Shown here: piece by piece, positions 1-9,010 of the stretch
Position numbering within the stretch: position 1 is the first letter of the stretch
Layout: each line of letters begins with the position of its first letter
Assembly (NCBI RefSeq): GCF_016862555.1
Contig: NZ_BONE01000014.1
Location: 62,001 to 126,000, forward strand
DNA: 64,000 bases
DNA from: Asanoa siamensis
GTDB lineage: Bacteria; Actinomycetota; Actinomycetes; Mycobacteriales; Micromonosporaceae
Direction: 5' to 3'
Notes under the pieces: generated by a model
Database searches by the model: none
Seen by the model: the letters and a program-made list of their open reading frames with translations, nothing else
Told to the model about the DNA's origin: nothing
Translations under genes and position numbers: made by a program

Positions 1-434
1 CGGACCTGGGCAACGCGAAGGAGGCGGCGGCGTTCGCCCGCATGCTGGGCACGCCGGTGGCCGCGGGCGCGAAGCAGCGTTTTCATGACAAGGTCCGCAT
101 CAGCGCGGTGATCGGCGACGTCGCCGACCGCGACGTGATCGTCCTGGACGACGAGATCGCCAAGGGCAGCACGGTGATCGAGCTGGTCGACCACCTCCAC
201 CAGCTCAAGGCCCGCTCGATCCGCCTGGTCTGCACACACGGCCTCTTCGCGGACGACGCCCTGGACAGGCTGTCGGCACTGGACGGCGTCACGGAGATCA
301 TCTGCACGAACACGGTGCCGATCCCGATCGAAAAACGCGTGCCGCAGCTGACGATCCTGTCGGTGGCGCCGGCCCTGGCGGAAGCGATGCGCCGCATCCA
401 CAACGGCGAGTCGGTCAGCGCGCTGTTCGCCTAG
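1..434 (+). CDS. prs: Ribose-phosphate pyrophosphokinase, 3' part (5' end outside window)
   Basis: This is the C-terminal part of a PRPP synthetase, which makes phosphoribosyl pyrophosphate from ribose 5-phosphate and ATP. The first in-frame codon is at base 3 and the stop is TAG at 432-434. The visible fragment opens with PDLGNAKEAAAFA-like residues, carries the PRPP-binding loop as DDEIAKGST (about bases 147-173) and ends with the family signature RRIHNGESVSALF. The loop differs from the common DDMIDTGGT form, so this may be the second, divergent paralogue found in many actinobacteria rather than the main housekeeping copy. The start and upstream neighbours are not visible. Confidence 0.88.
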   Translation, partial: DLGNAKEAAAFARMLGTPVAAGAKQRFHDKVRISAVIGDVADRDVIVLDDEIAKGSTVIELVDHLHQLKARSIRLVCTHGLFADDALDRLSALDGVTEIICTNTVPIPIEKRVPQLTILSVAPALAEAMRRIHNGESVSALFA

Positions 435-642
435 ACACGATCGAGGATCCGTTCCCGGGTCCGTCGGGGGCGCGACCGTCGCTCCCGCCGGACACCGCTC
501 GCTCCGCGTCGCTGCCACGCGCGCGTCGGGTCACGGACCTTCTCCCATCAGTCGACCGCGGGCCGGGGCCTGCGCATCGGCCGCACATGTTTCGGCATGT
601 ACACACATCGCAGAGCATGTGCCCGCTTCGTAGAGTGGGCGG

Positions 643-1341
643 ATGTCCCAGCCGCAGGTGCTCGTTCAACCGTCAGGACTGAGCGGGCGGGCCCGGGATT
701 TCCTGGCCGCGCACGCCCGGGTGGTGCCGGTCGGGACCGGGCCGGGTGAGGACGAATGCCGGGCCGAGATGCGGGCGGCGTTGGGATACTGCGACGAGAG
801 CGCCCTGGCCACGCTGCGGCGCATTCAGCGGCGATACTCGGGTCTGGCCTTCACCAGCCGGCTCCGGGACAGCGAGATCGTCTTCGAACCCGTTCTGGAC
901 GTCGATCCCGATACCGGCGAGATCGTCTTCGGGTCCGCGATCATGGACGCCGCACCGGACGGGTGCCGCAGTGGGTTCGTCAGGCCCGACGGGACGCTCT
1001 GGTTCGGCCTGTTCGAGACCGACGCGCAGGCGTTTCCCTCGCTCGACCACTTCCTGGAATGTGAAGCGCTGCTCCACCACGCGCACCGCCGGCGGCCCTT
1101 GTCGACCGAGACACCGCCGGATGCCGATGAACACCTGGCCGTCCTGCGTGGGCGGTACCCGCGCCTGCGGCCGGTGGACGCGGCGAGCGGCTTCTGCGTC
1201 GGGTGGTGGAGCGACGGCGAGCGGCTCGTGTTCGCCAACGGACTGGACGCACGGTTGGCAGCGGACGGCCGCGGTGCGAGTCCGGTGCCAACCGTCGTCA
1301 CGACCTGGCTGGGAGAACCCCGGCCATCAGGAGGCACGTAG
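643..1341 (+). CDS. Hypothetical protein, 232 aa
   Basis: I do not recognise the family. The ATG at 643 gives a soluble protein with no signal peptide or membrane segment. It is rich in Asp/Glu and aromatic residues, with an acidic stretch VFEPVLDVDPDTGEIVFG near residues 80-97. A TAGAGT hexamer lies 6 bases before the ATG (631-636), which suggests a leaderless transcript. Upstream, GCACATG (583-589) and CATGTGC (616-622) form an inverted repeat that could be an operator. Its last 15 bases overlap an antisense broken gene. Codon bias fits a real gene; function unknown. Confidence 0.6.
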   Translation: MSQPQVLVQPSGLSGRARDFLAAHARVVPVGTGPGEDECRAEMRAALGYCDESALATLRRIQRRYSGLAFTSRLRDSEIVFEPVLDVDPDTGEIVFGSAIMDAAPDGCRSGFVRPDGTLWFGLFETDAQAFPSLDHFLECEALLHHAHRRRPLSTETPPDADEHLAVLRGRYPRLRPVDAASGFCVGWWSDGERLVFANGLDARLAADGRGASPVPTVVTTWLGEPRPSGGT

Positions 1342-1575
1342 GCAGCGCACGTAGAGATGGCGTTGTCCGTCTCCCGGGTCGGTGCCCAGGCCCGTCGCGT
1401 CCGTGGTCCGGCGGCACAGGAACACGTCCACGACGCCGCCGTTGACGTCGCGCGGCCCCACCAGGTCCGACGCCTCGGTCGTAGGACGTCACGCGGCGGC
1501 CGCCAGCGGACTCCCGGGAGACCTTGGTGCCTTCCCGGTCGATCCTCGGCCTCGTCGGGCACCTGGGCCGCCGCC
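1327..1575 (-). pseudogene. Broken gene remnant (C-terminal fragment, frameshifted)
   Basis: On the minus strand one reading frame gives a plausible protein tail: REGTKVSRESAGGRRVTSY, then, after a one-base frame change near 1455-1465, ASDLVGPRDVNGGVVDVF and CRRTTDATGLGTDPGDG, ending at TGA (1329-1327). Neither frame is open across the whole stretch, and upstream of about 1575 no sensible frame continues toward the insertion sequence at 1618. The peptides look like a secreted FG-GAP or TolB-like protein, but this is only a guess. It overlaps the 3' end of the 643-1341 gene in antisense. Confidence 0.45.
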
Positions 1576-1617
1576 CGCCAACGTGGTAGTGCCGGTGAGC
1601 GGGTTCCGGGCCGGCTA

Positions 1618-2430
1618 GGCCGTGTCCTGCCGATCATCGAAGCCAGATGAGGGCGGCGATGAGGAGGAGTGATGAGCGGTAGAGGGCGGCGCGTTTGGCG
1701 TATCGGGTGGCTAGGGCTCGCCATTGTTTGAGGCGGTTGAAGCAACGCTCGAAGACGTTGCGGTGTCTGTAGAGCTGCTTGTCGAAGTCGTGTAGTCGTC
1801 CGCCCTGGCTGCCTTTGGTGGCTCGGCGGGTGACCTGGTCGGTGCGTTCCGGGATGGTGTGGGCGATGCCGCGGCGGCGCAGACCGGCGCGTGTGGGGTT
1901 GTGGGCGTAGGCCTTGTCCGCGATGAGCATGTCCGGCTTTGCGTCGCGAACGGCCTGCCGCGTCCGTCGACGGCGAGGTGAATCTTGGTGGTCAGGCCGC
2001 CCCGCGAGCGACCCAGCGCTTCACCGTCCGCCGCTGGTATGGCGACACCGCCGGCGGATCCCCTTTTTTGCGGGCTCCAGCGGCGTGCTGGTGGGCACGC
2101 ACGACGCTGGAGTCCAGGCTGATGATCCATTCGACGGGCTGGCCGTCGTCGTAGACCTGTGCCCGGGCCAGGATCAGCTCCCAGGTGCCGTCGTCGGTCC
2201 ATCGGCGCAGCCGTTCGTGGCAGGTCTTCCACGGCCCGTACCGTTCCGGCAGGTCTCGCCACGGCGCCCCGGTCCGCAGTTTCCACAGGATCCCGTTGAC
2301 CACTTGGCGGTGGTCCCGCCACCGTCCTGACCTGCGGCCCGGCTCCGGCAGCAGCGGCTCGATCACCGCCCAAGCCTTGTCCGTCAGCTCGCCACGCCCC
2401 ACACCCGACACATCAACCAGAACTGATCAA
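1618..2430 (-). mobile_element. IS5-family (IS427-like) insertion sequence, internally deleted
   Basis: The element contains a two-frame transposase on the minus strand. The left end shares the outer sequence GTCCTGCCGATC-(A/G)-TCGAAGCC with the IS remnant that ends near 51466, which supports placing the left boundary at about 1618-1625. I could not identify the right end or matching terminal inverted repeats, so the right limit is approximate. No target duplication could be recognised. Confidence 0.7.
1634..2411 (-). pseudogene. IS427-group DDE transposase, split frames and internal deletion
   Basis: The N-terminal frame starts at GTG 2411 (SGVGRGELTDKAWAVIEPLL) and contains the first catalytic Asp in ISLDSSVVRAHQHAAGARKKG. 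At the run of six A (minus strand, plus coordinates about 2063-2070, codons CGC AAA AAA GGG) a -1 shift enters the second frame (GEALGRSRGGLTTKIHL), as in IS427-group elements that use programmed frameshifting. After DGRGRPFA the frame jumps again to KPDMLIADKAYAHN near 1940. The residues that normally lie between these points (about 40) are missing. The C-terminal frame (1634-1930) carries the second Asp and the final Glu in RNVFERCFNRLKQW. The deletion makes it inactive. Confidence 0.85.
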
Positions 2431-2912
2431 CTGGCCGGGTACACCTAGGCGGAGAGGGACGGCGGCGGCGCCGCGGTGGGACCGGGACGTGCCCACGGCA
2501 GCCTTGGCGGTTCGGTGGCACCGACGTCGGTGGCGAGTTGGCGCCTGAGGCCAGCACGAGTAGCTCCCGTGCCTCGTCCGTCGACAGCGGCGGCGCTTCG
2601 GTCTCGTCGTCGTCGTCCCGCATTGCCAGGCGAGCGAATTGAGCAAGCGCAGGTATCTCCCTTGTCCAGGCGGGCGCCTGTGCCAACCATCGGCCTTCGC
2701 GAGCGGGACCACAACGGTTGAGCGGGCAGACCACCATCCACCCATCGGCATGAGGGCTCGATCGTGGGCGACGTGGCCGAACGCTCGTTGCGTCACTTGC
2801 CCTTGATGAGTGGTGTGCTGACCGCGCCCGCGCCTGCGAACCGTCATCGCGCACCTCGACGTCGATCGATTCGATGTTGTGGACAGGCTAACCCGGCGAT
2901 CGAGCTGGCATA
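2431..2912. other. Gene-poor stretch beside the insertion sequence
   Basis: No convincing intact gene. On the minus strand a frame around 2560-2720 reads IPALAQFARLAMRDDDDET and PPLSTDEARELLVLASGA, which looks protein-like. It runs into low-complexity Pro/Arg sequence and is not consistently open. A different frame ends at TAG 2447-2445. It may be a decayed gene cut by the insertion sequence. The last 60 bases hold the promoter region of the downstream ATPase gene. Confidence 0.3.
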
Positions 2913-3815
2913 GTGGGGCGCGTGACGACCTCGTTGCCTGAGTCACCCGCGGCGTTGGCTGATGCGTTGGCGTCCACCGGGTACCTGGCCGACGAAGGGC
3001 TTGCCACCGCCGGGTTTCTGGCGCTCACCTTGGGCCGGCCGTTGTTTCTCGAAGGCGAGGCCGGCGTCGGGAAGACCGCCTTCGCGCAGGCCCTTGCCGT
3101 CGCTACCGGTGCGCGGTTCGTGCGGCTGCAGTGCTACGAAGGGCTCGACGCCGCGCAGGCGCTCTACGACTGGGATTTTCCCCGGCAGATCCTGCACCTG
3201 CGGGCCGCCGAGGCCGCCGCGTCCGGGCAACAGATCGATGCCGCCGTGCTCGAGGCCGGGCTCTACGACCGGCGGTTCCTGATCGCGCGGCCGCTCCTCC
3301 AAGCCCTCGAGCACAGCCCCTGCGTGCTGCTCGTCGACGAGGTCGATCGGGCCGACGACGAGTTCGAGGCGTTCCTGCTCGAGACGCTCGCCGAGGCCGC
3401 GATCACCATTCCCGAGATCGGGCGGATCGTGGCCGAGACGCCGCCGCTCACCGTCCTGACCAGCAACCGCACCCGGGAAGTGCACGACGCGCTCAAGCGG
3501 CGCTGCCTCTACCACTGGGTCGAGCACCCCGAGTTCGACCGCGAGGTCGCGATCCTGCGGGAGCGGCTGCCCCAGATCACCCGGCGGCTCGCCGAGCAGG
3601 TCGCCGCCGCGGCCGGGCGGATGCGGGAGCTTGATCTGATCAAGCCGCCCGGTGTCGCCGAGTCGATCGACTGGGCCGGTGCGCTCGTCGCGCTCGGAGC
3701 CCGCGACCTCGATCCCGACCGGGCCGCCGCCACCCTCGGTGCCGTCCTGAAGTACCGCGAGGACGTCGCCCGCGTCAGAGCCGGCCTCGACGACCTGGTC
3801 GCCGCACAACCATGA
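2913..3815 (+). CDS. MoxR-family AAA+ ATPase (CoxD-like)
   Basis: A 300-residue AAA+ ATPase of the MoxR group. These act as chaperones with VWA-domain partners to mature metal enzymes; next to a molybdenum hydroxylase operon the usual member is CoxD. Walker A GEAGVGKT is at residues 48-55 and Walker B LLVDEVD at 139-145. Sensor and arginine-finger sequence follows at about 178-200 (VLTSNRTREVHDALKRR). The start is GTG at 2913; a second GTG at 2922 is equally possible. The stop overlaps the next ATG (ATGA), so it is translationally coupled to the VWA gene. Family assignment is firm, the cox role is inferred from context. Confidence 0.9.
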   Translation: MGRVTTSLPESPAALADALASTGYLADEGLATAGFLALTLGRPLFLEGEAGVGKTAFAQALAVATGARFVRLQCYEGLDAAQALYDWDFPRQILHLRAAEAAASGQQIDAAVLEAGLYDRRFLIARPLLQALEHSPCVLLVDEVDRADDEFEAFLLETLAEAAITIPEIGRIVAETPPLTVLTSNRTREVHDALKRRCLYHWVEHPEFDREVAILRERLPQITRRLAEQVAAAAGRMRELDLIKPPGVAESIDWAGALVALGARDLDPDRAAATLGAVLKYREDVARVRAGLDDLVAAQP

Positions 3816-4930
3816 CCGGCGCGGGGCTCGACCTGACGGGGCTGGTCGTCGGGTTCGCACGCACCCTGCGGCACGCGGGCGTCGAGGCGGGGCCCGACCG
3901 GGTGCAGACGATGCTCCGCGCGGTCGACGCCCTCGGCGGCACCACCGCACGACACCTCTACTGGGCCGGCCGCCAGACGCTCTGTGCCGAGCCGGACGAC
4001 ATCAGGATCTACGACGCCGCGTTCGCCGCCTACTTCGGCGGTCAGCGGCCCCAGCGTGGCACCCCGCTCAACCCCGCCGCCACCCTGCCCAGCGTCGCCG
4101 CGCCGTACACGTCCGGGCCGCCCGGCGACAGCGCGGACGACGGCGACGAGCCGCAGGTCCTCGGGCTGTCCGCCAGCACCGTCGAGATCCTCCGCCGGCG
4201 CGACTTCGCCCTGCTCACCCCGACGGAACGCGCCGAGGTGCGCCGGCTGCTGGCGCTGCTCGGACCGAAGACCGCGACCCGGCGCAGCAGGCGGCGCCAG
4301 CCGGCCGCGCGGGGTGAGATCGATCCGAACAGGACGGTCCGCGCCGCGCTCACGCGGGCGGGCGAGCCCACCCGGCTCGCCCGGCGGCGCCGCGTCGAGC
4401 GCCCCCGCCGCCTCGTGCTGCTGATCGACGTCTCCGGGTCGATGAGCCCGTACGCCGACGCCCTCCTGCGGTTCGCGCACGCCGCCGTCCGGACCAGGCC
4501 GACCCGCACCGAGGTCTTCACGCTCGGCACCCGGCTGACCCGGATCACCCGAGCGCTCCGGCACCGCGACGCCGACGCCGCGCTGCACGCCGCGTCGACC
4601 GCCATCCCGGACTGGCACGGCGGCACCCGGCTCGCCGACGCGCTCCAGGCCTTTCTCGACCGCTGGGGTCAGCGCGGCACGGCCCGCGGCGCGATCGTCG
4701 TCATGTTCAGCGACGGCTGGGAACGCGGCGACCCCACCGCCCTCGCGCAGCGCACACACCGCCTGGCCCGCCTCGCGTACCGGCTGATCTGGGTCAATCC
4801 CCACCGCGGCAAGGACGGCTTCGCTCCCCTGGCCGGCGGGATGGCCGCCGCCCTGCCGCACCTCGACGAGTTCGTCGCCGGCCACACCGTCGCCGCGCTC
4901 GACGAATTGGTCCGGGTCATCGCGAAATAA
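3812..4930 (+). CDS. VWA-domain protein, CoxE-like
   Basis: A 372-residue protein of the CoxE family, the partner of MoxR/CoxD ATPases in maturation of carbon-monoxide-dehydrogenase-type enzymes. The von Willebrand factor A domain fills the C-terminal half. Its metal-site motif DVSGSMS is at residues 206-212 and a second conserved part (FSDGWERGDP) lies near residue 300. The N-terminal half is a helical region with an Arg-rich linker before the VWA domain. The ATG overlaps the stop of the ATPase gene. About 184 bases without genes separate it from the [2Fe-2S] subunit gene, so coxSLM may also have their own promoter. Confidence 0.88.
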   Translation: MTGAGLDLTGLVVGFARTLRHAGVEAGPDRVQTMLRAVDALGGTTARHLYWAGRQTLCAEPDDIRIYDAAFAAYFGGQRPQRGTPLNPAATLPSVAAPYTSGPPGDSADDGDEPQVLGLSASTVEILRRRDFALLTPTERAEVRRLLALLGPKTATRRSRRRQPAARGEIDPNRTVRAALTRAGEPTRLARRRRVERPRRLVLLIDVSGSMSPYADALLRFAHAAVRTRPTRTEVFTLGTRLTRITRALRHRDADAALHAASTAIPDWHGGTRLADALQAFLDRWGQRGTARGAIVVMFSDGWERGDPTALAQRTHRLARLAYRLIWVNPHRGKDGFAPLAGGMAAALPHLDEFVAGHTVAALDELVRVIAK

Positions 4931-5114
4931 GAACACTCTCCTCTTGCGGTGCCGCGCACGAAGAGATTGGCTGATGGCTTAGCGCGAATGACCTTGGCCG
5001 CCCGCAACGTCGCCGGTGGAGAGGAGGAAAGCGCAGCCTGGGCCCGCGCCCGTCCCTGACGTGAGCATGCGCGCCGGCCCCCACCGGGCGCAGTGGAGCA
5101 AGCCGGGAGGCTTG

Positions 5115-5714
5115 ATGACCCGGGTATCGATGAAGGTCGACGGCGTCGAGTACGAGGACGACGTCGAGCCGCGCACCCTGCTCGTGCACCACCTGCGGGA
5201 ACAACTCGGCAAGGTCGGCACCGTCGTCGGTTGCGACACCAGCAACTGTGGCGCGTGCACGGTGCTGATGAGTGATCCCGAAGGGCGCCAGCAGGGTGTC
5301 AAGAGTTGCTCGGTCCTGGCCGTGCAGGCCGACGGCCGGGAGATCACCACGATCGAGGGCCTGTCCGGGCCCGACCGCACGCTGCACCCCGTGCAGCGGG
5401 CCTTCCACGAGGCCCACGGCCTGCAGTGCGGGTTCTGCACCCCCGGCATGATCATGGCGGCGGTCGACCTGCTCCAGGAGAACGCCGACCCCACCGAGGA
5501 CGAGATCCGCGAAGGGCTCGAGGGCAACCTCTGCCGGTGCACCGGCTACCAGAACATCGTGCGGGCGGTCCAGGAGGCGAGCGCCGAGATCCGCCAGGGC
5601 GCCCAGGCCGAGCCGGCTCCCCCGTCGCCACGGGCCGGCGAGGCCCAGACACCCGACGACGGTCTGCCCCGCGAGCACGTGCCGGACGAGACCATCCCCC
5701 AGCCGGTGCCGTGA
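5115..5714 (+). CDS. coxS: Molybdenum hydroxylase [2Fe-2S] small subunit (CoxS-like)
   Basis: This is the small iron-sulfur subunit of a xanthine dehydrogenase/CO dehydrogenase-family enzyme; it passes electrons from the molybdenum centre to FAD. I chose ATG 5115 because GGAGG lies 5 bases upstream and homology begins there. The frame is open further upstream, but that part is not protein-like. The plant-type cluster ligands are C40, C45, C48 and C65. The second cluster, close to molybdenum, is C105, C108, C140 and C142. The domain ends near residue 158; the remaining 40 residues are an acidic, Pro-rich tail not typical of short CoxS proteins. It is followed by the large subunit after 10 bases. 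Confidence 0.92.
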   Translation: MTRVSMKVDGVEYEDDVEPRTLLVHHLREQLGKVGTVVGCDTSNCGACTVLMSDPEGRQQGVKSCSVLAVQADGREITTIEGLSGPDRTLHPVQRAFHEAHGLQCGFCTPGMIMAAVDLLQENADPTEDEIREGLEGNLCRCTGYQNIVRAVQEASAEIRQGAQAEPAPPSPRAGEAQTPDDGLPREHVPDETIPQPVP

Positions 5715-5724
5715 GGGAGAGCCG

Positions 5725-8085
5725 ATGACCATCACCGAGGTTGGCAGCGCGCGGCGCCGCAAGGAGGACGCCCGGCTGATCACCGGGCGCACGACCTGGA
5801 CGGAAAACGTGACGCTGCCCGGGATGCTGCACCTGGCGATCCTGCGCAGCCCGATGGCACACGCCCGGATCACCAGCATCGACGTCTCGCCGGCGCTGGA
5901 GACCAAGGGCGTCGTCGCCGCCTTCTCCGGCCGCGACGTGGCCGACGTGCAGGGGGCGCTGCCGTGCGCCTGGCCGGTCACGGCCGACATGGTGCACCCC
6001 GACCGGCCGCCGATCGCGGTCGACGAGGTCAAGTTCATGGGCGAGGCGGTCGCGGTGGTCGCGGCCCGGTCGAGGGCGGCCGCGCTCGACGCGATCGCCG
6101 CGATCGAGGTCGACTACGAGCCGCTGCCGGCCGTGCTCGACATGGAGGCGGCCATCGCCGACGGCGCCGACCTGGTGCACGCCGACAAGGGCACCAACAA
6201 GGGCTACACCTGGGTGTTCGACTCGGCCGAGGCGGGCACGGGCGGCGACGCCGCGGCCGCGCTCGACGGCGCCGAGGTCGTCATCAAGCGGCGGTACGTG
6301 CAGCAGCGGCTGATCCCGGCCTTCATGGAGCCGCGCAGCGTGGTCGTCGACCCGACCGGCGACGCGTACTCGATCTGGTCGGCCACCCAGATCCCGCACA
6401 TCCTGCGGTTCCTGATCTCCGTCGTGACCGGCACCCCCGAGCACAAGGTCCGCGTCATCGCGCCGGACGTCGGTGGCGGCTTCGGCGGCAAGCTCCAGGT
6501 CACGCCGGAGGAGCTGATCGCGTTCGTCGCGGCCAAGCGGCTGGGCCGACCGGTCAAATACACGGAGTCGCGCTCCGAGAGCCTGGTCTCGGCCCACCAC
6601 GGCCGCGACGTCATCCAGGATCTGGAGCTGGCCGCCCGGCGCGACGGCACCGTCACCGGCCTGCGGGTCAAGCTGCTGGCCAACATGGGTGCCTACATGG
6701 GACTCGTCGGCCCGGGCGTGCCCATCCTCGGCGCGTTCATGTACAACGCGATCTACAAGTTCCCCGCGTACCGCTTCGAATGCTCCGGGATCTTCACCAA
6801 CACGACGATCACCGACGCCTACCGGGGTGCGGGCCGGCCCGAAGCCACCTACGCGATCGAGCGGCTGATGGACGAGCTGGCCGCCGAGCTCGGGCTCGAT
6901 CCGATGGACGTACGCCGGCGCAACTGGATCAAGGCCGAGGAGTTCCCGTTCACCACGGTCTGCGGCCTGCAGTACGACTCCGGCGACTACGACAAGGCCA
7001 CCGACCGGGCGATGGAGCTGCTCGGCTACGACGAGCTGCGCGCGGAGCAGCAACGCCGCCGGGAAGCCCAGGACCCCGTCCAGCTCGGCATCGGCATCTC
7101 GACCTACACCGAGATGTGCGGCCTGGCGCCGTCCCGGGTGCTCGGCTCGCTGCGCTACGGCGCCGGCGGTTGGGAGACGGCGAGCGTACGCATGCTCCCC
7201 ACCGGCAAGGTCGAGGTGGTCACCGGGACGTCACCGCACGGCCAGGGGCACGAGACGGCGTGGAGCCAGATCGTGGCCGACCAGCTCGGCGTCGCCTTCG
7301 ACGACGTCGAGGTGCTGCACGGCGACACCCGCACCTCCTACAAGGGGCTCGACACGTACGGCTCGCGCTCCCTCGCGGTCGGCGGCATCGCGCTCTACAA
7401 CGCCTGCCAGAAGGTGCTCGACAAGGCCAAGCCGATCGCCGCGCACATGCTCGAATGCGACCCGGCCGACCTGGAGTTCACCGGCGGGCAGTTCCGGGTG
7501 CGCGGCAACCCCGACGGCGGCAAGAGCATGGCCGACTGCGCGCTGGCGGTGTTCGCCGCGCACGACCTGCCCGACGGGATCGAGCCGACGCTGGACGCCG
7601 ACGCGGTCTACGACCCGGTCAACTTCTCGTTCCCGCACGGGACCCACCTGTGCGCGACGGAGGTCGACACGGAGACGGGCCGGGTCACGATCCGGAAATA
7701 CGTGGCGGTCGACGACATCGGCAAGGTGATCAACCCGCTGATCGTCGAGGGCCAGGTGCACGGCGGCATCGCGCAGGGCGTCGCGCAGGCGCTCTTCGAG
7801 GAGGCCGTGTACGACGCCGACGGCAACCTGATGACCGGCACGCTGGTCGACTACACGCTGCCGACGGCGGCGGACCTGCCGTCGTTCGTCACCGACCGCA
7901 CGGAAAGCCCGGCCCCGGACCATCCACTGGGTACGAAGGGAGTCGGCGAGGCGGGCACGATCGCGTCGACGCCTGCGGTCGTCAACGCGATCGTCGACGC
8001 GCTGCGCCCGATGGGTGTCAACGACATCGCGATGCCGTGCACGCCGGAGCGGGTCTGGCGGGCCGTCCAGGGAGGTGCGGCATGA
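5725..8085 (+). CDS. coxL: Molybdenum hydroxylase large subunit (CoxL-like, form II motif)
   Basis: The 786-residue molybdopterin-binding catalytic subunit. It begins with the typical [15 protein letters not shown] and shows DVGGGFGGK, which binds the cofactor. The catalytic glutamate is E742 in [10 protein letters not shown]. The active-site loop reads AYRGAGR at residues 365-371. True form I aerobic CO dehydrogenases have AYRCSFR with the copper-binding Cys, so this belongs to the form II/aldehyde-oxidase-like group. CO oxidation should not be assumed; the substrate could be another aldehyde or N-heterocycle. GGGAGAG precedes the ATG. The stop overlaps the start of the FAD subunit gene. Confidence 0.92.
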   Translation: MTITEVGSARRRKEDARLITGRTTWTENVTLPGMLHLAILRSPMAHARITSIDVSPALETKGVVAAFSGRDVADVQGALPCAWPVTADMVHPDRPPIAVDEVKFMGEAVAVVAARSRAAALDAIAAIEVDYEPLPAVLDMEAAIADGADLVHADKGTNKGYTWVFDSAEAGTGGDAAAALDGAEVVIKRRYVQQRLIPAFMEPRSVVVDPTGDAYSIWSATQIPHILRFLISVVTGTPEHKVRVIAPDVGGGFGGKLQVTPEELIAFVAAKRLGRPVKYTESRSESLVSAHHGRDVIQDLELAARRDGTVTGLRVKLLANMGAYMGLVGPGVPILGAFMYNAIYKFPAYRFECSGIFTNTTITDAYRGAGRPEATYAIERLMDELAAELGLDPMDVRRRNWIKAEEFPFTTVCGLQYDSGDYDKATDRAMELLGYDELRAEQQRRREAQDPVQLGIGISTYTEMCGLAPSRVLGSLRYGAGGWETASVRMLPTGKVEVVTGTSPHGQGHETAWSQIVADQLGVAFDDVEVLHGDTRTSYKGLDTYGSRSLAVGGIALYNACQKVLDKAKPIAAHMLECDPADLEFTGGQFRVRGNPDGGKSMADCALAVFAAHDLPDGIEPTLDADAVYDPVNFSFPHGTHLCATEVDTETGRVTIRKYVAVDDIGKVINPLIVEGQVHGGIAQGVAQALFEEAVYDADGNLMTGTLVDYTLPTAADLPSFVTDRTESPAPDHPLGTKGVGEAGTIASTPAVVNAIVDALRPMGVNDIAMPCTPERVWRAVQGGAA

Positions 8086-8927
8086 TCCCCCCGTCGTTCG
8101 ACTACGCGGCGCCGACCACCGTCGACGAGGCGGTCTCGACGCTGCGCGACGCCGGCGAGGACGCCAAGGTGATCGCCGGCGGGCAGAGCCTGCTCCCGCT
8201 GCTGCGGATGCGGTTCGCCGCCCCGAGCACCCTGGTCGACCTCGGCGGTGTCGCCGAGTTGCGGGGCGTACGCGAGGACGGCGACGCGATCGTCATCGGC
8301 GCGATGGTGACCCACGCCGACGTCCTGCGCGACCCGCTGGTCAACGCGCACCTGCCGCTGCTCGCGCAGGCCACGTCCACCGTGGCGGACCGGCAGGTCC
8401 GGCACCGCGGCACGTTCGCGGGGTCGCTGGCGCACGCCGACCCGGCGGGCGACCTGCCGGCGGTGGCGCTGGTGCTCGGGGCGTCGATGGAGATCGCCGG
8501 CCCCGGCGGGCGCCGGGTCGTGCCGGCGAGCGAGTTCTTCGTCGACTACCTGGAGAGCGTCGTCGCGCCCGACGAGGTGCTCGTCGCGGTCCGGGTGCCC
8601 AAGCAGGGCGCCTGGCAGGGCCGCTACGAGAAGTTCAACCGGGTCGCCCAGGGCTGGGCCCTGGTCGGCGTGGCCGCGCTGGTCAAGCGCGAGAACGGCA
8701 CGGTCACCGCGGCCCGGGTCGGGCTGACCAACATGGGCTCGACGCCGCTGAGGGCGACCGCGGCTGAGGAGGCGCTGGCCGGTGCCGGCGACGCCGAGGC
8801 GATCGGCGCCGCGGCGGCCCGGGCGGCCGAGGGCACCCGGCCGAGCGACGACATGCTGGCCAGCGCCGACTACCGGCGCCACCTGGCCGGCGTGCTGACG
8901 AAGCGGGCGGTCGCGAGCCTGGTGTGA
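8082..8927 (+). CDS. coxM: Molybdenum hydroxylase FAD-binding medium subunit (CoxM-like)
   Basis: A 281-residue flavoprotein subunit that takes electrons from the iron-sulfur subunit. The two FAD contacts of the family are visible: AGGQSLLP at residues 32-39 and TFAGSLAHADPAGD at 111-124. The C-terminal CO-dehydrogenase flavoprotein domain covers about 175-280. It overlaps coxL by 4 bases. The gene order here is S-L-M rather than the M-S-L of classical cox clusters. No coxF, coxG or molybdenum-cofactor cytidylyltransferase gene is nearby. A complex inverted repeat follows the stop codon. Confidence 0.92.
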   Translation: MIPPSFDYAAPTTVDEAVSTLRDAGEDAKVIAGGQSLLPLLRMRFAAPSTLVDLGGVAELRGVREDGDAIVIGAMVTHADVLRDPLVNAHLPLLAQATSTVADRQVRHRGTFAGSLAHADPAGDLPAVALVLGASMEIAGPGGRRVVPASEFFVDYLESVVAPDEVLVAVRVPKQGAWQGRYEKFNRVAQGWALVGVAALVKRENGTVTAARVGLTNMGSTPLRATAAEEALAGAGDAEAIGAAAARAAEGTRPSDDMLASADYRRHLAGVLTKRAVASLV

Positions 8928-8930
8928 AGC

Positions 8931-9010
8931 AAGGAACGGTCCGTTGTTAACGCCCGGTGTTAATAACGGACCGTTTCTCTGCGGAAACCGTTAACAGCGG
9001 ACCGTTCCTT
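8931..9010. terminator. Three-armed inverted repeat between convergent genes (probable bidirectional terminator)
   Basis: Three related segments lie between coxM and the convergent VOC gene. Arm 1 is 8931-8951 and contains AACGGTCCGTTGTTAAC. Arm 2 (8959-8975, GTTAATAACGGACCGTT) is its reverse complement at 16 of 17 positions. Arm 3 (8990-9010, GTTAACAGCGGACCGTTCC plus TT) is complementary to arm 1 at 20 of 21 positions. Arm 1 can therefore pair with either arm 2 or arm 3, giving two mutually exclusive hairpins. Arm 3 ends on the stop codon of the VOC gene. Confidence 0.7.

Noticed and set aside
5964-8927. Very long plus-strand open frame of nearly 1000 codons through coxL and coxM
   Set aside because: Most of it is the Arg/Ala/Gly-rich shadow frame of coxL; only its last 281 codons are the real coxM gene.
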